A program made the position numbers and the translations under genes. 5,479 bases of DNA from REEB95 sp035275845 (GTDB taxonomy: Bacteria; Pseudomonadota; Alphaproteobacteria; ATCC43930; CGMCC-115725). Location of the stretch: contig DATEMD010000216.1 in the NCBI GenBank assembly GCA_035275845.1, forward strand, positions 1-5,479. Direction: 5' to 3'. This document shows positions 1 through 5,479 of this stretch, piece after piece. Below the pieces are notes generated by a model. That model worked only from the letters and a program-made list of their open reading frames with translations. It ran no database searches and was not told the DNA's origin. Each line of letters begins with the position of its first letter. Position 1 is the stretch's first letter.

Positions 1-1047
1 GAATGGTCCGACACGAGCTACGAGATCTTCGGTGTCGACAGGGCGACATTCCTGCCGACGACCGAGAATTTCTTGAAGCTGGTCCATCCCGACGATCACG
101 CCACGATCGCGCGCACGCGCGGTGAGATCGCCGCCGGCAAGAATCCCGACCCATTCGAATACCGGATCACCCGACCGGACGGTGAACTTCGGCATATCTA
201 TCGTGAAGTCGCGGTCGAATTCGACGCCAACCACAAGCCGCTCTATATGATTGGCACCATCCGCGACGTCACCGAGCGGCACGCCAAGGACGAAGAGCTC
301 CGACGTAAAAGCGTCGAGATCGAGGAGCGCAACCAGGAGCTCCAGCGGTCAAACGCCGAACTCGAGCAGTTCGCCTACGTCGCCTCGCACGACTTGCAGG
401 AGCCGCTGCGCATGGTGGCGAGCTATTGCCAGCTGTTGCACCGGCGCTACAAGGATAAGCTCGACAAGGATGCCGAGGAATTCATCGGCTTCGCGGTTGA
501 AGGCGCAAACCGCATGCAGCGCCTGATCAACGACCTCCTCGCTTACTCGCGCGTCGGCCGCAAGGGCGGCGATCCCGTGCCATTCGAATTCGCCGACGCG
601 GTCAACGCGGCGCTGACAAATCTCAAGGGCGCGGTCACCGAAAGCAACGCGACGGTCAACGTCGGCCCGCTCCCGCGCGTCGTCGGTGTGCGCATGCAGC
701 TGACGCAACTCATGCAGAACCTCATCGGCAATGCGATCAAGTTTCACCGCGAGAACGTGACGCCAACGATCACGGTTTCGGCTACGCGCGAGGGCGCGAT
801 GTGCCACGTGGTCGTCGAGGACAACGGCATCGGCATCGAGCCGCAATATCTCGAACGCGTGTTCCTGATTTTCCAGCGCCTGCACGAGCGCAACAAATAT
901 CCCGGGACCGGTATCGGCCTCGCGATTGCCAAGAAAGTCATCGAATACCACGGTGGCCGCATCTGGATCGAATCGACGCCGGACCAGGGCAGCCGCTTCC
1001 ACTTCACACTTCCGGCCGACATCCAGAATGGAGCGATCAATGGTTGA
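1..1047 (+). CDS. PAS-domain sensor histidine kinase, 5' end cut by window
   Basis: This is the C-terminal 348 residues of a sensor kinase; the frame is open to base 1, so the gene starts outside the window. Visible residues 1 to about 90 are the end of a PAS domain plus its PAC segment (WSDTSYEIFGV, LVHPDDH, YRITRPDGELRHIY, GTIRDVTER). A charged, probably coiled-coil linker follows (about 92-122). The HisKA dimerisation helix has the phospho-accepting His at visible residue 130 (motif ASHDLQEPLR, codon 388-390). The HATPase domain has N-box Asn240/Asn244, the G1 box DNGIGI (274-279) and the G2 box GTGIGLA (302-308). All catalytic motifs look intact. The DLQEPLR form of the H-box is typical of phytochrome-like kinases that partner Rcp1-type receivers, and such a receiver follows immediately. 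No membrane segment is visible, so it may be cytosolic, but further PAS, GAF, PHY or membrane parts could lie upstream. The ligand or stimulus cannot be inferred. Confidence 0.93.
   Translation, partial: EWSDTSYEIFGVDRATFLPTTENFLKLVHPDDHATIARTRGEIAAGKNPDPFEYRITRPDGELRHIYREVAVEFDANHKPLYMIGTIRDVTERHAKDEELRRKSVEIEERNQELQRSNAELEQFAYVASHDLQEPLRMVASYCQLLHRRYKDKLDKDAEEFIGFAVEGANRMQRLINDLLAYSRVGRKGGDPVPFEFADAVNAALTNLKGAVTESNATVNVGPLPRVVGVRMQLTQLMQNLIGNAIKFHRENVTPTITVSATREGAMCHVVVEDNGIGIEPQYLERVFLIFQRLHERNKYPGTGIGLAIAKKVIEYHGGRIWIESTPDQGSRFHFTLPADIQNGAING
1030..1033 (+). promoter_or_regulatory. Ribosome binding site of the single-domain response regulator
   Basis: GGAG lies 6 bases before the ATG at 1040, inside the last codons of the upstream kinase. 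It supports 1040 as the start rather than in-frame starts further upstream, which would put unrelated residues before the receiver fold. Confidence 0.65.
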
Positions 1048-1501
1048 GACCCTGCCGAGCCGTCCGATCGAGGTCCTTCTCGTCGAAGACAACCCGGGCG
1101 ACGCCCGGCTAACGCGGGAGGCGTTGCGCGAAGGCAAGATCCACAACAACCTGCATCACGCGCGCGACGGCGTCGAAGCGCTGGCGTTCCTCAAGCGCGA
1201 AGGCGAGTTCGCCAAGGCGCCGATGCCGGACCTCGTCCTGCTCGACCTCAACCTGCCCCGCAAGGACGGGCGCGAGGTTCTCGCCGAAATGAAGCAGGAT
1301 CCACGCCTGCGCACCATTCCGGTGGTCGTGCTCACCACGTCCGAGGCTGAAAACGACATCGTGCGCAGCTACGAGCTACACGCCAACTGCTACATCACCA
1401 AACCCGTTGGTCTCGAGCAGTTCATCTCCATCGTGCGCGAAATCGAGAGCTTCTGGCTCGCCGTCGTCACGTTGCCGAACCGCAACGACAACGCCGCATA
1501 A
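1040..1501 (+). CDS. Single-domain response regulator, Rcp1/CheY-like
   Basis: This 153-residue protein is a receiver domain with no output domain. The acidic pair Glu16/Asp17 (VLLVEDNPGDARL), phospho-acceptor Asp69 (LVLLDLNLPRKDG), switch Thr99 (VVLTTS), Tyr118 and Lys121 (CYITKP) are all present, so it should be phosphorylatable. The NPGD motif after the acidic pair, the long loop before Asp69 and the C-terminal FWLAVVTLP resemble the Rcp1 family, which are partners of phytochrome-type kinases. The start ATG overlaps the kinase stop (ATGGTTGA, 1040-1047), which implies translational coupling and a cognate pair. I infer that it takes phosphate from the PAS kinase and acts as a phosphate shuttle or sink, or through protein contact. 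It might pass phosphate on to the downstream kinase, but the sequence does not prove this. Confidence 0.93.
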   Translation: MVETLPSRPIEVLLVEDNPGDARLTREALREGKIHNNLHHARDGVEALAFLKREGEFAKAPMPDLVLLDLNLPRKDGREVLAEMKQDPRLRTIPVVVLTTSEAENDIVRSYELHANCYITKPVGLEQFISIVREIESFWLAVVTLPNRNDNAA

Positions 1502-1508
1502 ACCCCTC

Positions 1509-1513
1509 AGGAG
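1509..1513 (+). promoter_or_regulatory. Ribosome binding site of the receiver-kinase gene
   Basis: AGGAG lies in the short gap after the response regulator stop. Two in-frame starts follow: GTG at 1518 (4 bases away) and ATG at 1524 (10 bases away). The ATG is preferred because of its codon and because 4 bases is short. The choice changes the protein by only two residues. Confidence 0.6.
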
Positions 1514-1523
1514 CCTCGTGACC

Positions 1524-2711
1524 ATGTCGAACGCCGGCGCCCCTTCGACGCGCGCGCTGCGTATCCTCCTGATGGAGGACAATCCGGGCGACGCCCGGTT
1601 GACGCAGCTGCTGCTCGAGGAAGCGAGCGACTTCCCCTTCGAACTCGTCCACGTGACAAGTTTCGAACAGGGAACGTCTGCGATCGCTGGTGGCGGATTC
1701 GACATCGCATTGGTCGATTTGTCGCTCGGCGATTCATACGGCATCGACACCGTCCGGCGCATACATCAACGCGTCCCATTGATGCCGATGATCGTGCTGA
1801 GCGGTCTCGAAGACGAGACCATGGCGGTCGCGGCGTTGCAGGAAGGCGCGCAAGACTACCTGGTCAAAGGCCAGGGCGACGGCAATTTGATCAAGCGCTC
1901 CATCCGCTATGCGATGGAACGCAAGCGCGTCGAGGCGCAGCTTGTCGAGACGAAAAACGCCGCGGAAACGGCGAACCGCGCCAAGACCGAATTCCTCGCC
2001 AACATGAGCCACGAGCTGCGTACGCCGCTCAACGCGATCATCGGCTTTTCCGAGATCTTGAAGCAGGAGTCGCTCGGCCCCCTCGGTCATCCGTCGTATC
2101 GCGATTACGTCCGCGACGTCTACGAAAGCGGTGTCCATCTTCTCCGCATCATCAACGACATTCTGGATCTGTCGAAGATCGAGGTCGGCAAGCTGACGCT
2201 TAGCGAAGCGCCGGTCGATCCTTGCGATGCAATCGAATCCTGCATGCGCATCGTGCGCGAACGCGCCAACAATGGCGGCATCGCCCTGATCGCCGAGTTG
2301 GCGCCCGATCTGCCGACGCTCAACGCCGACGAACGCATGGTGAAACAGGTGCTGCTTAACCTGCTGTCGAATGCGATCAAGTTCACGCCGCCCGGCGGAT
2401 CGGTGCGCGTCGTGGCACGGGTCGACGACGCGGACGGTTTGATCATTCAGGTCGTCGACACCGGCATCGGCATCGCCGTCGCCGACATCGAGCGCGCCTT
2501 GCAGCCATTCGAGCAGATCGACAGCTCGCTGCATCGTAAATACCAGGGCACCGGCCTCGGCCTGCCCCTTGCCCGGTCGATGTGCGAGCTGCACGGTGGC
2601 CGTTTCGCCATCGACAGCACCGTCGGCACGGGCACGACAGTGACCGTGCATTTCCCGGCCGAACGCAGCCTGCGCAAGGTGCCGGTCACCTGCGCCCGCG
2701 ACGTCGCCTAG
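1524..2711 (+). CDS. Receiver-histidine kinase (REC-HisKA-HATPase), PleC/DivJ-like core
   Basis: This 395-residue protein has its receiver domain at the N terminus. REC spans about residues 11-130, with Glu18/Asp19, phospho-acceptor Asp65 (ALVDLSLGDS), Ser93 and Lys115 (DYLVKG) in place. A short helical linker rich in Arg, Lys, Glu and Ala (about 128-155) leads directly into HisKA without a PAS domain. The phospho-accepting His163 lies in FLANMSHELRTPLNAIIGFSE (codon 2010-2012). The ATPase domain has N-box Asn279/Asn283, G1 box DTGIGIA (312-318) and G2 box GTGLGLPLA (342-350). The HRKYQGTGLGLPL stretch resembles alphaproteobacterial PleC/DivJ-type kinases. No membrane segment is seen, so it is probably cytosolic. 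It sits 22 bases after the single-domain regulator and is likely co-transcribed with it. Phosphorylation of REC probably controls the kinase core, making this a downstream node of the relay. The target is not encoded in the window. GTG 1518 is an alternative start. Confidence 0.92.
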   Translation: MSNAGAPSTRALRILLMEDNPGDARLTQLLLEEASDFPFELVHVTSFEQGTSAIAGGGFDIALVDLSLGDSYGIDTVRRIHQRVPLMPMIVLSGLEDETMAVAALQEGAQDYLVKGQGDGNLIKRSIRYAMERKRVEAQLVETKNAAETANRAKTEFLANMSHELRTPLNAIIGFSEILKQESLGPLGHPSYRDYVRDVYESGVHLLRIINDILDLSKIEVGKLTLSEAPVDPCDAIESCMRIVRERANNGGIALIAELAPDLPTLNADERMVKQVLLNLLSNAIKFTPPGGSVRVVARVDDADGLIIQVVDTGIGIAVADIERALQPFEQIDSSLHRKYQGTGLGLPLARSMCELHGGRFAIDSTVGTGTTVTVHFPAERSLRKVPVTCARDVA

Positions 2712-2723
2712 CACGCCGTCGTC

Positions 2724-3503
2724 CTAGAACGTTCCTGGATAAGCGCCGCCGTCGACCAGCAGGTTCTGACCGGTGATGTAGCCAGCTTGCGTGCTGCATA
2801 AGAACACGCACGCGGCGCCGAATTCGGCAGGCGTGCCGGGGCGCCCGGCCGGGATCGTCGCCAGCCGCCGCTGCTGCGCCTCCTCGACGGAAATCTTCGC
2901 GTTGCGCGCCATGGTTTCGGTATTGGCGCGAAGCCGGTCGGTATCCATCGCACCCGGCAACAGATTGTTGATCGTGACGTTATGCGCCACGGTTTTGCGC
3001 GCTAGGCCGGCGACAAAACCGGTAAGGCCGGTGCGCGCACCATTCGACAGACCGAGTATATCGATTGGCGCTTTCACCGCGCTCGAGGTGATGTTAACGA
3101 TCCGGCCGAAGCGGCGTGCGATCATGCTGTCGACCGTGGCCTGGATCAGCGCGATCGGTGTCAGCATGTTGGCGTCGAGCGCCTTGATCCAAATATCGCG
3201 CGTCCATTCACGAAAATCCCCCGGCGGCGGACCGCCGGCATTGGTCACGAGAATATCGGGCGACGGACACCCGGCAAGCGCCGCAGCGCGCCCTTCCGCC
3301 GTCGTGATGTCGCCGACGACCGCGGTGACTTTGACGCGATAACGGTCGCGTAATTCGGTCGCCGTCGCTTCGAGCGCCTCGCGGCCGCGCGCGGTGATCG
3401 TCACGTCGACACCTTCGGCGGCGAGCGCCGCCGCGCAGCCTTTGCCCAGCCCTTTGCTCGCGGCGCAGACCAGCGCCGTCTTGCCTTTCAAACCCAGATC
3501 CAT
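2724..3503 (-). CDS. SDR-family protein with altered catalytic motif (BKR-like)
   Basis: This 259-residue protein has the classical short-chain dehydrogenase length and fold signature. A Rossmann N terminus (about 8-36) is followed by VTNAGG (86-91), the helix Asn112 (DAN), GRIVNITSS (133-141), a LLPG turn (181-184) and the C-terminal YITGQNLLVDGG (242-253), which resembles FabG. The key sites differ from the classical pattern. The TGxxxGxG loop reads CAASKGLG, so its first Gly is Ala. The YxxxK catalytic motif aligns with S153-N-G-A-R157. Asn112 and Ser140 of the tetrad remain. The FabG-like subgroup called BKR_like_SDR_like is described as lacking perfect matches at exactly these two sites, and this protein probably belongs there. 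Substrate and even catalytic activity are uncertain, so calling it 3-oxoacyl-ACP reductase would overstate it. A good Shine-Dalgarno (GGAGGG, 3507-3512) precedes the ATG. It lies 29 bases after the cytochrome c gene, probably in one transcript. Confidence 0.9.
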   Translation of the reverse strand: MDLGLKGKTALVCAASKGLGKGCAAALAAEGVDVTITARGREALEATATELRDRYRVKVTAVVGDITTAEGRAAALAGCPSPDILVTNAGGPPPGDFREWTRDIWIKALDANMLTPIALIQATVDSMIARRFGRIVNITSSAVKAPIDILGLSNGARTGLTGFVAGLARKTVAHNVTINNLLPGAMDTDRLRANTETMARNAKISVEEAQQRRLATIPAGRPGTPAEFGAACVFLCSTQAGYITGQNLLVDGGAYPGTF

Positions 3504-3506
3504 GCG

Positions 3507-3512
3507 CCCTCC
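3507..3512 (-). promoter_or_regulatory. Ribosome binding site of the SDR-like gene
   Basis: On the - strand GGAGGG ends 3 bases before the ATG at 3503. It fixes the start, which also places the Rossmann strand at the usual distance from the N terminus. It lies in the 29-base gap after the cytochrome gene, in keeping with separate initiation on a shared mRNA. Confidence 0.6.
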
Positions 3513-3532
3513 GGCCGCTCGCGGCGATGCGG

Positions 3533-4411
3533 CTAATTCCTAGGCGTGGCGTGCAGCGGCAGCAAGGATTTGAGATAGACCGCGATCGCCAAGCGATCAG
3601 AGTCCGTCAGCAACGCTGTGCCCTTGACCACGTCGCTCATCTGCCTGTCGACCCCGTCGGAATTCGGCGTGTGTCCGGTCTTCAGCACGGTCGCGATGTC
3701 GGCCAGACTCCATTGGCCGATGCCGGTGTCCTTTTCCGGCGTGATGTTGGACGAACGCACGCCGTCCGGCCCGTTGGGATTGCCGGCATAGGCGTGCGCG
3801 CCGTTCTCGACTGCGCCGAGAAAATTGCGCGGTGTGTGGCACTCTTGGCAATGCACCACGGCTTCGGACAGATAACGTCCGCGGTTCCATTCGGGATTCT
3901 TGTCCGCGATCGGCTGCAACGGTCCCGGCGAGAAATACAGCATCCGCCACACGACCAGCAGCGGGCGGAATGCAAACGGGAATTTGATGTCATCGGGCTT
4001 GTTCGGCGCTGGGTCCGGCTTTTGCGTCATCAGGTAGGCGTAGAGATCGGCGATGTCACCGTCGCTCATGCCTGAGTACGACGTGTATGGGAAAACCGGA
4101 TAGAGGTATGCGCCATCACGTCTAATCCCGTCTCGCAGCGCGCGGCTGAAATCAGCAAGCGACCAGCGGCCGATGCCGTTGGTCGGGTCTGGCGTGATGT
4201 TGGGCGTATAGAAGGTACCGAATACCGTGACCAGCGGCCGGCCGCCGGCCAGCGGCGCGCCGTGATTTTTGACGTCGGTATGACAAGTGGCGCAGTCCGC
4301 AGCGGCAAAAATATAGGCACCGCGGGCAATTGCTGCATCGTCGGCCGCGCGCGCTGGCGATGCGGCAAACGCAAAAGGGAGGACGGCAATGGCAACGAGC
4401 CAAGACTTCAT
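3533..4411 (-). CDS. Secreted diheme cytochrome c
   Basis: This 292-residue protein has two cytochrome c domains. The start is the ATG at 4411 because it opens a clean Sec signal peptide (MKSWLVAIAVLPFAFA, likely cleaved after ARA near residue 22). The frame stays open to 4501, but the extra 30 residues are polar and unlike a signal. Heme 1 binds at CATCH (40-44, bases 4280-4294) with Met115 (YSGMSDGD) as the likely axial ligand. Heme 2 binds at CQECH (188-192, bases 3836-3850) with Met258 (RQMSD). Both domains carry an NITP...GIG.WSLAD segment (71-87 and 222-238), showing an internal duplication. It resembles the first two domains of the cytochrome subunits of periplasmic alcohol and gluconate dehydrogenases, but the third heme domain is missing and no C-terminal anchor is seen. 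It should be a soluble periplasmic electron carrier. No catalytic flavin, PQQ or molybdenum partner is encoded in the window, so its donor is unknown. Confidence 0.92.
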   Translation of the reverse strand: MKSWLVAIAVLPFAFAASPARAADDAAIARGAYIFAAADCATCHTDVKNHGAPLAGGRPLVTVFGTFYTPNITPDPTNGIGRWSLADFSRALRDGIRRDGAYLYPVFPYTSYSGMSDGDIADLYAYLMTQKPDPAPNKPDDIKFPFAFRPLLVVWRMLYFSPGPLQPIADKNPEWNRGRYLSEAVVHCQECHTPRNFLGAVENGAHAYAGNPNGPDGVRSSNITPEKDTGIGQWSLADIATVLKTGHTPNSDGVDRQMSDVVKGTALLTDSDRLAIAVYLKSLLPLHATPRN

Positions 4412-4548
4412 CGGCTTCCAGTCCGATTGGCGCGTTAAGGGACCAGCTTGAATAGAACCGCGCAAGTCCTGCTTTTGAGACGCGTATAGTTTCCTGCACA
4501 CACGATACGGAAATAGTGTGTCAGGACGGCTTCACGATTGCGTTAGTT
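4412..4548. other. Intergenic region between GST and cytochrome c genes
   Basis: This is the longest gene-free stretch in the window (137 bases). It is visibly less GC-rich than the genes and holds the hairpin at 4492-4526. It probably contains the promoter of the cytochrome c/SDR pair on the - strand, but I cannot point to a convincing -35/-10 pair. A weak purine-rich site (GGAAG) lies just before the cytochrome ATG. Open frames crossing it lack a credible product. Confidence 0.5.
4492..4526. repeat. Imperfect inverted repeat (hairpin) downstream of the GST gene
   Basis: On the + strand, TCCTG (4492-4496) and ACACAC (4498-4503) pair with GTGTGT (4516-4521) and CAGGA (4522-4526). This gives 11 base pairs with a single bulged C at 4497 and a 12-base loop in which two more A/T pairs can form. 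It starts 22 bases past the GST stop. In GST transcript direction no run of U follows, so it is not a textbook intrinsic terminator. It could be a non-canonical terminator, an mRNA 3' end stabiliser, or an operator upstream of the cytochrome gene. Confidence 0.6.
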
Positions 4549-5169
4549 TCAACCGATGGGGCCGGCGACGTGCGCCGCAAATCCAGGCTGTTGTTGCAAC
4601 CGTTGATACCATTTCGTCAGCGCTGGCATCTCGGGCCGCTCGATAGGGTAAAGAAACCAGCGGTGCGCCCAGATACCGATACCGATGTCCGCAAGCGTGA
4701 AGGTATCGCCCGCCAGATAGTCTTGCGCCAAGAGTTGGCGCTCGACCATCTCCCATAGGGCGATCGCTTCGATGCGATAGCGTGTAAGCGCCGGAAAATC
4801 GCGCTGTGGCTCTGGCGTTCGGTAATAGCCGCGCAGCAATCCGGCCAGCGGCGTGTTGAGACGCGACAGCTGCCAATCCATCCAGCGCTCGACTTCGCTG
4901 CGCTGCGCCGGATCGGTTGGATGCAATGCCGCGCCGCCGTAGACCGCGCACAGATAGCGCATGATCGTATTTGATTCCCAGATCACGATCTCGCCGTCCT
5001 TGACGGTCGGTACGAGCCCGTTGGGATTCATCGCCCGATAGGTGGGAGCATCGTTGCCGCCAAATTTGCCGCCCCAATCGAGGCGTTCGTGCGCAATACC
5101 CAGATCGGTGCAGACCCAGAGCACCTTTTGGACGTTGGACGACGTCGTGCGTCCCCAGATCGTCAGCAT
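4549..5169 (-). CDS. Glutathione S-transferase family protein
   Basis: This 206-residue protein has the usual length of cytosolic GSTs. The N-terminal thioredoxin-like domain (about 1-80) has the TTSSNVQKV start, where Ser10 or Ser11 is the likely glutathione-activating residue. It also has the cis-proline stretch NPNGLVPT (48-55) and the glutathione gamma-glutamyl contact pair Glu65-Ser66 (WESNTIMRYL). The all-helical C-terminal domain (about 86-206) contains the capping-box motif TLAD (158-161) in AGDTFTLADIGIG, a folding signature of the family. No signal peptide is seen, so it is cytosolic. It probably conjugates glutathione to electrophiles or acts as a glutathione-dependent reductase or isomerase; the substrate cannot be told from sequence. 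It begins 34 bases after the SufT-like gene in the same direction and may be read from the same transcript. Purine-rich GGGGAAGGGG just before the ATG can serve as ribosome binding site. Confidence 0.92.
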   Translation of the reverse strand: MLTIWGRTTSSNVQKVLWVCTDLGIAHERLDWGGKFGGNDAPTYRAMNPNGLVPTVKDGEIVIWESNTIMRYLCAVYGGAALHPTDPAQRSEVERWMDWQLSRLNTPLAGLLRGYYRTPEPQRDFPALTRYRIEAIALWEMVERQLLAQDYLAGDTFTLADIGIGIWAHRWFLYPIERPEMPALTKWYQRLQQQPGFAAHVAGPIG

Positions 5170-5203
5170 GTCCCCTTCCCCATGCGCGGCGCCGTCGGTT
5201 CCG

Positions 5204-5479
5204 TCAGTCGATCAGGCCGAGTTCAAGCTTGGCTTCCTCGGACATCCGATCCTTGTCCCACGGCGGCGTCCAGACCAGCTTGACGCGCGCATCCTGCACG
5301 CCGGGTACGGCCGAGATCGCGTCACGCACCTGACCGGGCAGAGCACCGGCGACCGGACAGGCCGGCGTCGTCAGCGTCATCTCGACGTAGACGACACCGT
5401 CCTTGTTGACGATCAGCTCGTAGATCAGGCCGAGATCGACGAGATTCACCGGAATTTCGGGGTCGCGCACGGTCTTGAG
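5204..5479 (-). CDS. sufT: SufT-like Fe-S cluster assembly protein (MIP18/DUF59), 5' end cut by window
   Basis: The last 91 residues of a MIP18-family protein are visible; the frame runs off the right edge, so the N terminus is missing. A GTG at 5470 is in frame, but it falls inside the conserved block (LKTVRDPEIPVNLVDLGLIY), so it is an internal Val and not the start. Family marks are the DPEIP motif, DLGLIYEL, the TLTTPACPVAG segment with the conserved Cys (codon 5357-5359), and the C-terminal VWTPPWDKDRMSEEAKLELG. These fit the SUF-associated branch rather than the phenylacetate PaaD branch, though the two are close. SufT-type proteins act in the cytosol in maturation of Fe-S proteins and often close a suf operon, so suf genes may lie upstream outside the window. 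The gene symbol rests on family likeness. Confidence 0.88.
   Translation of the reverse strand, partial: LKTVRDPEIPVNLVDLGLIYELIVNKDGVVYVEMTLTTPACPVAGALPGQVRDAISAVPGVQDARVKLVWTPPWDKDRMSEEAKLELGLID

Noticed and set aside
349..1149. Long - strand open frame (266 codons) opposite the PAS kinase and regulator
   Set aside because: It is antisense to two well-supported genes and shows no family motif and no coherent ribosome binding site.
1407..1523. Upstream extension of the receiver-kinase gene into the response regulator
   Set aside because: The added residues are the shadow of the regulator's C terminus in another frame. AGGAG at 1509-1513 and the receiver fold place the start at 1524 (or 1518).
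1734..2714. Long - strand open frame (326 codons) opposite the receiver-kinase gene
   Set aside because: It lies fully antisense to a gene with clear REC, HisKA and HATPase motifs. Its product is low in recognisable motifs and rich in Asp, Arg, Ala and His, as expected for the mirror frame of GC-rich coding DNA.
2791..3342. + strand open frame opposite the SDR-like gene
   Set aside because: It is antisense to a clear Rossmann-fold protein and has no recognisable domain.
3527..4075. + strand open frame opposite the cytochrome c gene
   Set aside because: The - strand cytochrome has a signal peptide, two CxxCH sites and Met ligands. The + frame has no motif and is rich in Arg, His and Asp, as in a shadow frame.
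4236..4250. Inverted repeat GGCCGGC-C-GCCGGCC
   Set aside because: It lies within the cytochrome c coding sequence over the Ala-Gly-Gly-Arg stretch, and the one-base centre and GC-rich codons explain it.
4412..4501. N-terminal extension of the cytochrome c gene to an upstream start at 4501
   Set aside because: The extra 30 residues are polar and would bury the signal peptide beginning at MKSWLVAIAV. They also overlap the intergenic hairpin. The ATG at 4411 is far more likely.
5468..5470. GTG as the start of the SufT-like gene
   Set aside because: It falls within the conserved block before DPEIP, and the frame continues open to the window edge with fitting residues (LKT), so the real start is outside.

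Overview
This is a GC-rich window (about 60% by eye) with tight gene spacing, and its protein sequences suggest an alphaproteobacterium, probably Hyphomicrobiales- or Rhodospirillales-like. The pointers are a second histidine kinase of PleC/DivJ type, a SufT/MIP18 protein of SUF type, and a GST and diheme cytochrome c of a style common in Bradyrhizobium relatives. This placement is inferred from family resemblance only. There is no rRNA, tRNA, CRISPR array, transposase or other mark of mobility.

The left half (1-2711, + strand) is a three-gene two-component cassette. It starts with the C-terminal part of a PAS histidine kinase, cut by the window edge. Next is a stand-alone Rcp1-type receiver protein whose start overlaps the kinase stop by 8 bases. 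Last is a second kinase with its own N-terminal receiver domain. No gene here carries a DNA-binding or other effector domain, so the output must be protein-protein signalling or lie elsewhere. A plausible flow is from the PAS kinase to the single receiver and/or the receiver of the second kinase, which then passes phosphate to an unlinked partner.

The right half (2724-5479) is entirely on the - strand and meets the kinase cassette tail to tail with only 12 bases between stop codons. Read in its own direction (right to left) it has the 3' part of a SufT-like Fe-S assembly gene, a glutathione S-transferase gene, a 137-base spacer with a clear imperfect hairpin, a secreted diheme cytochrome c gene, and a short-chain dehydrogenase-like gene 29 bases further on. 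The cytochrome/SDR pair is probably co-transcribed, and SufT/GST may be as well. The SDR-like protein is the most unusual product: the catalytic Tyr and Lys are replaced by Ser and Arg, and the first glycine of the cofactor loop is lost.

I see no clearly undescribed system. The best leads are the effectorless kinase-receiver-kinase cassette, the degenerate SDR paired with a secreted cytochrome c, and the hairpin between the GST and cytochrome genes. No gene-free stretch exceeds 137 bases.
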